Of a stretch of DNA of 10,488 nucleotides, positions 1 through 6,731 are shown one piece after another. How positions within the stretch are numbered: position 1 is the stretch's first letter; each line of letters begins with the position of its first letter. Under the pieces are notes generated by a model that did not search any database, was not told where the DNA came from, and saw only the letters and a program-made list of their open reading frames with translations. Source of the stretch: Armatimonadota bacterium (GTDB lineage: Bacteria > Armatimonadota > Fimbriimonadia > Fimbriimonadales > ATM1); NCBI GenBank assembly GCA_003695835.1, contig RFHN01000018.1, positions 1-10,488 on the forward strand. Reading direction: 5' to 3'. Both the position numbers and the translations under genes were made by a program.

Positions 1-73
1 CCTTTTTACCCATTGATATGGACGCCTGAGTTCCCACTCTGTTCCGTGTAGACTACGGACATGGGTAAAAAGG
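1..73. repeat. 13-bp perfect inverted repeat around the leader of the RseB-like gene
   Basis: Bases 1-13 (CCTTTTTACCCAT) are the exact reverse complement of bases 61-73 (ATGGGTAAAAAGG), with 47 nt between the arms. The right arm contains the AAGG of the likely ribosome-binding site of the gene starting at 81. Inside the loop is a smaller dyad, TCCGT (43-47) with ACGGA (55-59). The left arm lies at the window edge, so the repeat may be longer. It could be an operator with two half-sites, an RNA stem that hides the ribosome-binding site, or the end of a small element. The repeat is certain; its role is not. Confidence 0.6.
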
Positions 74-80
74 TGCGTAG

Positions 81-1448
81 ATGAAACGAATCGCAATCGT
101 GTTGTTGGCAGGCCTGGCGGCCATCGCGGCGGCCCAGGGTGGCTGGAAGTATCCGGACGCAATCCGCGCGACCGTTCGGGAAGAAGCCAAAGACCAGCCC
201 GCTCGATCCATGGAGATCTTGCAATCGGGCGAGAACGCCCGTTTTCTTACGAGCGTGCCCCTGGAGGGCGAGCTGGATGGGATCCCGCGGGTGGAAGTAA
301 TCGGGCCAAGCGGCGTATTCACCTGGCTTGACGGCAAGCCGCAATACGTGCTGCCCCTGCTCTATCCGTCCACATTCGATGCCTACGAGTTTCTCGCGCG
401 CCCTCGGTTTTCGCGGGCGGACCTCGAGTTCAACCTGCAAGGGATCGAGCATGCCCTCAAGAAGCGCGTCCTCGTAGGCCCCACGGAAGAGGTCGCGGGG
501 AGAGAGTGCCTTGTCCTGATCGTCCCCGACCGCCCGGACTCTACGCGAACGGACTACCAGAAGCTCTGGATTGACCGCGAGACCGGTCTCACCATGAGAA
601 TCGAGGACTACATGGCGGGAGACCTTCGGTACCGGCGTGAGATCTCCAAGATCGAGTTTCCCGACGGAGTGGACGCATCCTCCTTCCAACCGGCGCCCAA
701 CGCCATCCAGGTGCGCGGATTGGTCGCACCGTCGGCACTTCTCTACTTGCCCGGCTTGCGGTCGGAACAGGACATCGCTCGCGACATCAGTCGCATCCAA
801 GCGCAATCATCCATTCAAAGCTGGTTCAAGTCTCCGCCACTGCCGGAAGGCTTCAAGTACGCCGTCACCCGGTACCGCGAGGCGCGCTCCTACTCTGTCC
901 AGTGGGGAAGGCAGAGCAATCGCGGGCGGGGCAATCAATTCGCTCAGGCTCCCCGCCAGCGCCAATTCGTCATTCGCGACTCGTCGGGAAACACCCGCGT
1001 CATCCAGATCGAAACGGATGATCGAGGTGGTCGAAACGTCGTCATCCGGACCGATTCGGGGCAAATGGTTTTGAGGCCTGGCCAAGGGGGGGACGATCCG
1101 ACGACGGCTTCCGGCAGTTCCTCCGCCACCGGTTCCCAGGCTGGAGCGACGAACTCAGGCCAAGTCGTGCAAACCGACTGGGTGGACCCGTCCACGGGTC
1201 ACACGGTTTCGCTCTTCCAAGTCAACGGTCGGCCGGTCGAAACCGTGCTGTCGCGCCTTCTCTTGCCGGAGCCGAAAGCCATTGCGAACCGAACTCTGTC
1301 AGACGCCAAGTTCTATGAGGTTCAGATTCCGATCTCGTGTCGGGTGCTGACGTGGAAGTCCGGCCAAGTCGCGTACGCCTTGGTCAGCACGAAGATGTCC
1401 GAGGGGCAGATGACGAAGTTCGCGGAGAACCTTGTCTCTGCCCGTTGA
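81..1448 (+). CDS. Exported RseB/MucB-like protein with a low-complexity insert
   Basis: The protein has 455 residues. A signal peptide is clear: a basic start, a hydrophobic core at about 5-18 and a probable cut after Ala-Ala-Ala near residue 18, so it should act outside the cytoplasmic membrane. Residues about 40-205 resemble the LolA-fold N-terminal domain of RseB/MucB. The best part is 131-195, where a VG-x6-G-x-C-x-V pattern is followed by Trp163-Ile-Asp and ETGL-x-MRIE. A Leu-Pro-x-Gly-Phe motif (254-258) matches the start of the RseB C-terminal domain. That domain appears to end at 420-455, with a Gly/Ser/Thr/Arg-rich stretch (about 275-365) inserted. RseB proteins sense envelope stress by guarding an anti-sigma factor; no sigma or anti-sigma gene is visible here, so that role is only a possibility. 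AAGG at 70-73, seven bases before the ATG, supports the start. A general LolA-fold lipid-binding protein is the alternative. Confidence 0.8.
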   Translation: MKRIAIVLLAGLAAIAAAQGGWKYPDAIRATVREEAKDQPARSMEILQSGENARFLTSVPLEGELDGIPRVEVIGPSGVFTWLDGKPQYVLPLLYPSTFDAYEFLARPRFSRADLEFNLQGIEHALKKRVLVGPTEEVAGRECLVLIVPDRPDSTRTDYQKLWIDRETGLTMRIEDYMAGDLRYRREISKIEFPDGVDASSFQPAPNAIQVRGLVAPSALLYLPGLRSEQDIARDISRIQAQSSIQSWFKSPPLPEGFKYAVTRYREARSYSVQWGRQSNRGRGNQFAQAPRQRQFVIRDSSGNTRVIQIETDDRGGRNVVIRTDSGQMVLRPGQGGDDPTTASGSSSATGSQAGATNSGQVVQTDWVDPSTGHTVSLFQVNGRPVETVLSRLLLPEPKAIANRTLSDAKFYEVQIPISCRVLTWKSGQVAYALVSTKMSEGQMTKFAENLVSAR

Positions 1449-1467
1449 CACCGGTCGAGGACTTGGG

Positions 1468-2208
1468 TTACTGGCCGTGGCGCTCGTAGTGTTCGCTGGC
1501 GACCTGCGTCAGCGTGCTGAAGTGCGCGCCCTTCTCACGTAGATAGGTGATGCACTCTCGGAGCGCGTCGGGGCAGTTTACGAAGTCCCGCATCGCGACG
1601 CAAAGGACCTCTTGATCCGCGCAGGCTTCGAGCACTTCCCGCACCGGCTCGAACCCCTTGTCCAAGTAGGCGACCTGACCGTTCGCAGCCGTGATGGGGA
1701 CGATGAGCACCTTGCTCGCTCCCTTCTGGCGAACATCTTCGTAGGACGGATGGTAGGGATCCACCGGGCCGCCCTCCCAGTCCACAAACATCTTGATCTG
1801 GCTACCGGCGACGCTGCTCGAGTCCACCACGATGCCGATGTCCTCGAGGTACTTCAAATCGGAGGGAAGCAGGGCGAAGTTCCCGGCGCGAAAGCTCGTC
1901 GGCTTGATCCTGTGGCTCTTCAAAACGTCCTTTGCGATGCGGATGATGTTTCCGCGCGCGCGCTCGTCCTCCACATAGCCCCGCTCGTTCTCGAAGTAGA
2001 CGAGCATCCCGACTTCGTGCCAAGAGGGGATCTTGTGGAAGTACTCGCGGTAGTACAGGTTCGTGTTCGCTGAGGGGTCCAGTTCGCTCACGTGGATCAG
2101 CCACGTGACGGGGACGAGGTTCTGCTCGGCAATGTCAATGATCTCGCGCGTGTAACAGGTGTCGTGGTGTGCGGCTTTGCAGTCAACCGTCAACGCTACA
2201 GTTTGCAT
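1468..2208 (-). CDS. Polysaccharide deacetylase (NodB-fold) family protein with altered metal site
   Basis: This 246-residue protein has no signal peptide and should be cytoplasmic. The order of motifs fits the carbohydrate esterase 4 fold: TVDC (7-10) where the family has TFDD, HEVGML (64-69) at motif 2, FRAGNF (106-111) at motif 3, and DSSS (129-132) after it. Family enzymes remove acetyl groups from sugar polymers with a metal held by one Asp and two His. Here the metal Asp position is Cys10, and by simple alignment the two His positions are Leu69 and Tyr71, so normal catalysis is doubtful. His14, His15 and Asp16 nearby could offer other ligands. It lies 78 nt downstream of the GH65-like gene on the same strand and is probably co-transcribed. 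The ATG at 2208 has GGAGG ten bases upstream; the frame stays open back to the previous stop, but no better start is seen. Fold assignment is fairly sure, activity is not. Confidence 0.78.
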   Translation of the reverse strand: MQTVALTVDCKAAHHDTCYTREIIDIAEQNLVPVTWLIHVSELDPSANTNLYYREYFHKIPSWHEVGMLVYFENERGYVEDERARGNIIRIAKDVLKSHRIKPTSFRAGNFALLPSDLKYLEDIGIVVDSSSVAGSQIKMFVDWEGGPVDPYHPSYEDVRQKGASKVLIVPITAANGQVAYLDKGFEPVREVLEACADQEVLCVAMRDFVNCPDALRECITYLREKGAHFSTLTQVASEHYERHGQ

Positions 2209-2240
2209 GGGTTCGTTTCCTCCATCGTTGTTACCTCCTT
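2196..2240 (-). promoter_or_regulatory. Strong Shine-Dalgarno plus 9-codon micro-ORF overlapping the deacetylase start
   Basis: On the minus strand a perfect AAGGAGGT (2240-2233) sits seven bases before an ATG at 2225. That ATG opens a nine-codon frame (MEETNPCKL) ending in TAG at 2198-2196, so it runs over the deacetylase start at 2208 in another frame. The AAGGAGGT is 24 bases from the deacetylase ATG, too far to serve it directly; the deacetylase has its own GGAGG, inside the micro-ORF. An in-frame ATG at 2252 would extend the micro-ORF to 18 codons but lacks a good site. Translational coupling or a leader peptide is an inference. Confidence 0.4.
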
Positions 2241-2286
2241 GGTATCTGGCATTTTGACACGTGGGGGCGATCTCCTGTTCGGAATC

Positions 2287-4110
2287 TCAGTCGGCGCTCG
2301 GCTGCACCGAGACCTGCTCCCGCGTGAGGTGCACATCGTACCGCTTCCCGCCCGCCCAAATGCCACGGAGAGTTAAAGAGCTCCACTTCGGTGGGAGGTG
2401 CGGGTTGATCTCGAGCCAGAAGCCGCCCTGGAGGGGGATCGCCCGTGCCGCATCGGCTGGCTGCTCCCCCACAACGCGAAGCCCGGCGAAGCCGTAGAGG
2501 ACAGTCTGCAGGCAGCCAGCCGCGCCGGTCAAGAAGTAGGTTTGGTCATTCTTCGCCCGTTCGGAGAACTGCCCCGCAGCGTCCATGAACGGTTCCCAGC
2601 TCCGGCGCCAAAACTCATACGCCTCGGCGCTCCGTCCCAGCCGCGCCGCGATCGTCGCGTGGACGCTGTCGCTCATCGCAGGACCGTTTTCGCTCGAAAG
2701 CCCCTTGTATCGGTCGAAGAGCGCCTCCGCCTCCCGTTGGGGAAGTGGAGTTTCCAGTGGATAGAGGGCGAGCAGCGCCGAGGTCTGTTGATAGCCTCTC
2801 AGCGGGTCGTTGTCGTAAGAGGCGAGCAGGCCGTCTTCCGCTCGCGGGAGTACGATCCGCGCTGCAATCTCGGGGTCGCTTTTGGCGAGCAGCCGCTTCG
2901 CCAGCAAGTTGGTAATCAAGTCGTTATCGTGCGGTCTGCCCTCGTCGGGAGCCAGCACGTCCAAGATCTCGTACCCGCGCGCCGACTCGGTGAGCTGATT
3001 CCGAAACGCATCCCGCAAGGATTCGTTCACGCGAGCGATCTCTTCGCTCGGCTCCACAATCCCGAACGCCGTCGCGCGTTCGAGCCACCATGCGATCCAC
3101 CCCCAGTGGTGAATCGCCCTGCGATGGCTCTCGGGTGTGGCGTCGCGTCCGTCTACTCCCGTCTCCCACCCGGGCAGTTGCTCGAGGGCCGTCCGAACTC
3201 TCCACTGGGTGGCCTCGCGGGCCCTATCAGGATCGAAAAGAGCGAGAGCGGGGAGGATCCACGCTTCCGCATCCCAAAAGCGGTGCCCGTGATAGGCGTC
3301 GTTGGTGGCGCCGAAGGGCGGCATTTTGGGTGAAGAAAAGGCGTACAGGTGATAGAGCAGCGACCGGATGACGCGTTGATCTTCCTCGGGGCCGCTGATT
3401 TCGATGTCCCCCTTCCAGCGCTCGTCCCAGATCGCTCGGCTCGCAGCCAGCAAACGATCGAAGGGGTCCGGCGGGGCGCCGTCCAGCGTGAAGGTTTCCT
3501 CGAACGAGAGGGAGTCTTGAGCGAGAATCGTTGCGCCCTGGACGCGCCCGCTGGTCGTCCGCGCCGCCCTTATCACGACCGTGGCGGGGGGGATGTCTCC
3601 CTCGGCTGGCGAGATCCAAGTCGCCTCGAGTCGGGCGGGAGGCTCGGTTGGCTGGAGAAGAATCGTTTTCTTCGGCGCTTCGACCCGTATCCGTCGCCCG
3701 ATGGCCAGTGTCTTGGGATGCACGATCCACTGCGCCTCAATGCGCACGCCCCCACCCTCGCACAGAAAGGTTACGCTGCCGTCGCGAAAGTCTTGAATCG
3801 AAACGCTCGTTTGGTCAGCGCGCGGATAGGGGATCCCATCAATGCGCAGGCCGCATTCGAAGGGAAGAGGGAGCCGCGCGAGGCGATCTTCCCAAAGGAT
3901 GAGAGGTTCGGACGCCACGTCCAGCCCGGGCGCCCGGACCTTCAAACCCAGGGTGCCGTTTCCGAGGTTGACCGCAATCCTGCCTGCTGCCACCCAATGC
4001 CAGGCGTCTCTCTGCGGCGGGGCCTGCGCCGTTTGCTGGGTGGGAGAACAACCGTTTAGGCTGAGCGCAACCGCGAAACCGGCCAATAAGAGTATCGTGC
4101 GCCGCCCCAT
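2287..4110 (-). CDS. Lipoprotein glycoside hydrolase, GH65/acid-trehalase-like
   Basis: The 607-residue protein starts with a lipoprotein signal: basic MGRR, a hydrophobic core and a lipobox ending L-N-G-Cys21. It is therefore likely to be anchored in the envelope. Residues about 40-230 are beta-rich and fit the N-terminal domain of GH65. An (alpha/alpha)6-like part follows, with HRFWDAEAW (276-284, Asp280), like the FWDTE motif of the family, and DVLAPDE (384-390), whose Glu390 matches the conserved general acid of the PDE motif. GPAMSDSVHA (476-485) and FLTGAAGCLQTVLYGF (526-541) match the end of the catalytic domain. At 476-480 it has the GPAM form seen in hydrolases such as protein glucosylgalactosylhydroxylysine glucosidase, not the Ser/His phosphate-binding loop of GH65 phosphorylases, so hydrolysis of an alpha-glucoside is the better guess. 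The substrate is unknown. It leads the minus-strand pair with the deacetylase-fold gene. The ribosome-binding site is weak (GAG six bases upstream). Confidence 0.85.
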   Translation of the reverse strand: MGRRTILLLAGFAVALSLNGCSPTQQTAQAPPQRDAWHWVAAGRIAVNLGNGTLGLKVRAPGLDVASEPLILWEDRLARLPLPFECGLRIDGIPYPRADQTSVSIQDFRDGSVTFLCEGGGVRIEAQWIVHPKTLAIGRRIRVEAPKKTILLQPTEPPARLEATWISPAEGDIPPATVVIRAARTTSGRVQGATILAQDSLSFEETFTLDGAPPDPFDRLLAASRAIWDERWKGDIEISGPEEDQRVIRSLLYHLYAFSSPKMPPFGATNDAYHGHRFWDAEAWILPALALFDPDRAREATQWRVRTALEQLPGWETGVDGRDATPESHRRAIHHWGWIAWWLERATAFGIVEPSEEIARVNESLRDAFRNQLTESARGYEILDVLAPDEGRPHDNDLITNLLAKRLLAKSDPEIAARIVLPRAEDGLLASYDNDPLRGYQQTSALLALYPLETPLPQREAEALFDRYKGLSSENGPAMSDSVHATIAARLGRSAEAYEFWRRSWEPFMDAAGQFSERAKNDQTYFLTGAAGCLQTVLYGFAGLRVVGEQPADAARAIPLQGGFWLEINPHLPPKWSSLTLRGIWAGGKRYDVHLTREQVSVQPSAD

Positions 4111-4185
4111 CGTGACTCAAAGAAGGTACCCGACGAGGCGAAGGTGCGCCGTTCGGGTCGTCGGTATACTCGCGCGAGCCCTCTC
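4111..4185. promoter_or_regulatory. Divergent control region between the GH65-like gene and the AlgD-type gene
   Basis: These 75 bases separate two divergent genes and must hold both promoters unless they lie inside the coding regions. TATACT (4165-4170) is a fair -10 box for the plus strand, and its complement reads TATACC for the minus strand; GTATAC (4164-4169) is a palindrome. A perfect 10-bp palindrome CTCGCGCGAG (4169-4178) overlaps it. No convincing -35 box was found for either direction. The palindrome sits seven bases before the ATG at 4186, where a ribosome-binding site is expected, and could be an operator or a small hairpin. Its function is an inference. Confidence 0.4.
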
Positions 4186-5496
4186 ATGAAGATTTCGATT
4201 TTTGGATTAGGCTACGTCGGAGCCACTACCGGGGCGTGTCTCGCCAAAGAGGGGCACGAAGTCGTCGGGGTAGACCCTCAGCCCGCGAAACTCGAACTGC
4301 TCCGCGCCGGCAAAAGCCCGATCGTGGAAGAGGGACTCGACGAACTCGTCAGTCAGGTCGTGTCCGAAGGCAGGTTTCGCGTTACGGACGACTACCGAAC
4401 GGCGGTTCGAGAGACGGATCTGTCTCTCATCTGCGTAGGAACTCCCTCGGAGCCGAGCGGCGGTTTGAAGCTCGATTACGTCCGGAAGGTCTCGGCCGAG
4501 ATCGGAGAGGCGATCCGGGAGAAGGGCGCATACCATTCGGTCGTCGTCCGCTCCACGGTGCTTCCGGGCACCACCGAAGGCGTGGTCGTCCCGATCCTCG
4601 AAGAGAAAACCCAGGGCAAGGCGGGCGAGGCGTTCGGCATCAGCATGAATCCCGAGTTCCTCCGCGAGGGCGTCTCCATCGCAGATTTCTACGATCCCCC
4701 GTTTACGATCATTGGCACGCCGAGCGCAGACGAGTTTGAGCGGGTTCGCAGCCTCTACACGGGCATCCAGGGCGACGTGATCCATTGCGACCTCTCCGTC
4801 GCTGAGGCGATCAAGTATGGCTGCAACGTGCTCCACGCACTCAAGATTACGTTCGCCAACGAGATGGGCATCTTCTGCGCTGAGTACGGCGTCGACGCGA
4901 CGGCTGTCATGGAGATCCTTTGCAAGGATACGAAACTGAACATCTCATCGAAATACATGAAGCCTGGCTTTGCGTTCGGCGGTTCCTGTCTGCCCAAGGA
5001 CCTGCGCGCCTGCGTCTACGCCGCGCGGTCGAAGGACGCCCGCCTTCCGATGCTCGAAGCGGCTTTGGACAGCAACCGATACCAGATCGAGCGCGTCGCG
5101 AACCGGATCGTGAGCTTCGACAAGCGCAACATTGGGTTCCTGGGTATCGCATTCAAAGAGGGAACGGACGACTTGCGAGAAAGCCCGCTCGTCGCTCTTG
5201 CCGAGATTTTGATCGGTAAGGGGTATGACGTCCGCATTTTCGACCCGAACGTTCACTACGCGTCCCTCCACGGCTCGAATCGAGAGGTGATTGATCGGTA
5301 TCTCCCGCACTTGAAAAAGGCTCTCTGCACGGCGGAGGAAGTCGTGGATCACGCCGAGGTGATGGTGCTCGGTCACAACACGGACGTGATGCGTCAAGTC
5401 GCCAGCCGAATGCGGCCCGACCAGATTGCACTGGATCTCGTCCGGGCGATCTCTCCCGCTTCCTGCCCGGCTCGATATGTAGGGTTGTACTGGTAG
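4186..5496 (+). CDS. algD: GDP-mannose 6-dehydrogenase, AlgD type (UDP-glucose/GDP-mannose dehydrogenase family)
   Basis: The enzyme oxidises GDP-mannose to GDP-mannuronate with two NAD+, in the cytoplasm, and so supplies an acidic sugar for exopolysaccharide such as alginate. From the ATG at 4186 the protein has 436 residues, the same as Pseudomonas AlgD. The NAD-binding start GLGYVG (7-12), SPIVEEGL (44-51), VRSTVLPGT (121-129), NPEFLREG (155-162), Lys210 and Asn214, GFAFGGSCLPKD (261-272) with the catalytic Cys at 268, and TDDLRESPL (327-335) all fit AlgD closely. Positions Glu157, Lys210, Asn214 and Cys268 have AlgD numbering, which supports this start. An in-frame GTG at 4144 with GAGG in front would add a basic 14-residue extension that homologues lack; the 4186 ATG itself has no clear ribosome-binding site. 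The family is certain; use of GDP-mannose rather than a UDP-sugar rests on the AlgD-like sequence. No other alginate genes are present. Confidence 0.92.
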   Translation: MKISIFGLGYVGATTGACLAKEGHEVVGVDPQPAKLELLRAGKSPIVEEGLDELVSQVVSEGRFRVTDDYRTAVRETDLSLICVGTPSEPSGGLKLDYVRKVSAEIGEAIREKGAYHSVVVRSTVLPGTTEGVVVPILEEKTQGKAGEAFGISMNPEFLREGVSIADFYDPPFTIIGTPSADEFERVRSLYTGIQGDVIHCDLSVAEAIKYGCNVLHALKITFANEMGIFCAEYGVDATAVMEILCKDTKLNISSKYMKPGFAFGGSCLPKDLRACVYAARSKDARLPMLEAALDSNRYQIERVANRIVSFDKRNIGFLGIAFKEGTDDLRESPLVALAEILIGKGYDVRIFDPNVHYASLHGSNREVIDRYLPHLKKALCTAEEVVDHAEVMVLGHNTDVMRQVASRMRPDQIALDLVRAISPASCPARYVGLYW

Positions 5497-5498
5497 TC

Positions 5499-6692
5499 GT
5501 GGAGCGAAAGGGACACATCCTGATCCTCGTCGAGAACCTGCCGGTTCCATTCGACCGACGGGTCTGGATGGAGTCGCTCGCGCTGACGGAGGCGGGATAC
5601 AAGGTAAGCGTCATCTCTCCCTGCCCGCCCCAAGAGGCGGACAAGCCGAATCAGGTCATCGAAGGGATCTCCGTTTATCGCTACCCGATGCCCAAGGAAA
5701 CGAAGACGAAGTTCAGCTTCATCCAAGAGTTTTGGTATTGCTACTGGCAGACGCGTCGGCTGGTCGAGCGGGTTTGGGCGGAGGATCCCTTCGATGTCAT
5801 CCATACCTGCAATCCGCCGGATACCTTCTGGCACATCGCCAAGCGGTACAAGAAGCGCGGCGTCAAATTCGTCTTCGACCATCACGACCTGTGTCCCGAG
5901 CTGTACCTCTCCAAGTACAACCGCGAGGACCTCTTCTATCGCGCCTTGCTGTATCTGGAGCGGAAACAGTTCCAAACGGCGGACGCGGTCATCAGCACAA
6001 ATGAGAGCTACAAAGAGGTGGCGATCCGAAGGGGAGGCAAGAAGCCGGAGCAGGTGACAGTGGTTCGCAGCGGTCCCCTGCTTTCCCGGTTCGAGCCGGT
6101 CCCGCCAGAGCCCGCTCTCCGCAAAGGGCGGAGCCACCTTTGTGTCTATTTAGGTGTTATGGGGCCGCAAGACGGCGTGGACTATGCGATTCGCGCCGCA
6201 AAAAGAGTCGTGAGCCAGGGCTTCGAGGACGTTCACTTCGCGTTCATCGGCTCCGGCGACAGCTACGACGACCTCGTCACGCTGGCGCACGAGCTTGGGT
6301 TAGACCCATGGATTACGTTTACGGGTCGAATTCCGGATGAAGATCTGAAACGGTACCTGTGTACGGCGGACTTGGGTATCGCGCCCGACCCCAAGACCCC
6401 GCTGAACGACGTCAGCACGATGAACAAGATCGTGGAGTACATGGCGATGGGCCTGCCTGTCGTGAGCTTCGATCTGAAAGAAAGCCGATACAGCGCCGGC
6501 GATGCGGCGGTGTACATCGAAGGCGACGACCCGAATGCCATGGGAGACGCGATCGTCGAGTTGCTGCAAGACCCCGACCGGCGGCGCCAGATGGGCGAGA
6601 TCGGCAAGCGGCGCGTCCGCGAGGCGCTCGCTTGGGACTACAGCAAGAAGGTCCTCGTCGAGTTCTACGATCGCCTTCTGCAGTGTCCGTAG
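5499..6692 (+). CDS. Glycosyltransferase family 4 (GT-B, WbuB-like)
   Basis: The 397-residue protein should move a sugar from a nucleotide donor to a lipid-linked or glycan acceptor at the inner face of the membrane. The N-terminal half begins with HILILVENLPVPFDRRV, typical of this group, and has IHTCNPPD (101-108) and FDHHDLCPELY (126-136). The C-terminal donor domain shows a G-x-MGPQDG loop (219-226), FIGSG (249-253), the ADLGIAPDP strand (290-298) and STMNKIVEYMAMGLPVV (306-322). The second Glu of the GT4 E-x7-E motif is Glu313; the first position is Val305, as happens in WbuB-like members. It starts at GTG 5499, two bases after the stop of the AlgD-type gene, with only a weak ribosome-binding site, so translational coupling is likely. 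The conserved N-terminal motif follows directly and supports the GTG. Donor and acceptor cannot be read from the sequence. Confidence 0.88.
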   Translation: MERKGHILILVENLPVPFDRRVWMESLALTEAGYKVSVISPCPPQEADKPNQVIEGISVYRYPMPKETKTKFSFIQEFWYCYWQTRRLVERVWAEDPFDVIHTCNPPDTFWHIAKRYKKRGVKFVFDHHDLCPELYLSKYNREDLFYRALLYLERKQFQTADAVISTNESYKEVAIRRGGKKPEQVTVVRSGPLLSRFEPVPPEPALRKGRSHLCVYLGVMGPQDGVDYAIRAAKRVVSQGFEDVHFAFIGSGDSYDDLVTLAHELGLDPWITFTGRIPDEDLKRYLCTADLGIAPDPKTPLNDVSTMNKIVEYMAMGLPVVSFDLKESRYSAGDAAVYIEGDDPNAMGDAIVELLQDPDRRRQMGEIGKRRVREALAWDYSKKVLVEFYDRLLQCP

Positions 6693-6731
6693 CCGCAAAT
6701 CTCCGAGCGCAAAGGTAAAACCAAGGCTCGC

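Noticed and set aside
13..54. Promoter boxes in the left leader: TTGATA (13-18) with TAGACT (49-54), and GGAAC on the minus strand as an extracytoplasmic-sigma -35 box
   Set aside because: The spacing between TTGATA and TAGACT is 30 nt, far too long, and no matching -10 was found for the minus-strand box.
1446..1470. Possible bidirectional terminator between the first two genes
   Set aside because: Only 19 nt separate the stops; ACCGGT is a short palindrome, but there is no stable stem followed by a T-run in either direction.
2398..4059. Two long plus-strand open frames (2398-3333 and 3349-4059) opposite the GH65-like gene
   Set aside because: They are antisense to a gene with clear family motifs, are rich in Arg, Pro and Gly as expected for shadows in G+C-rich DNA, and show no recognisable domain.
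4144..4185. GTG start giving a 14-residue N-terminal extension to the AlgD-type protein
   Set aside because: The start at 4186 gives 436 residues and puts Glu157, Lys210 and Cys268 at AlgD numbering. The GTG does have a GAGG in front, so it is kept only as an alternative.
5394..6137. 247-codon minus-strand open frame opposite the dehydrogenase/glycosyltransferase junction
   Set aside because: It lies over conserved glycosyltransferase motifs on the other strand and shows no family pattern.
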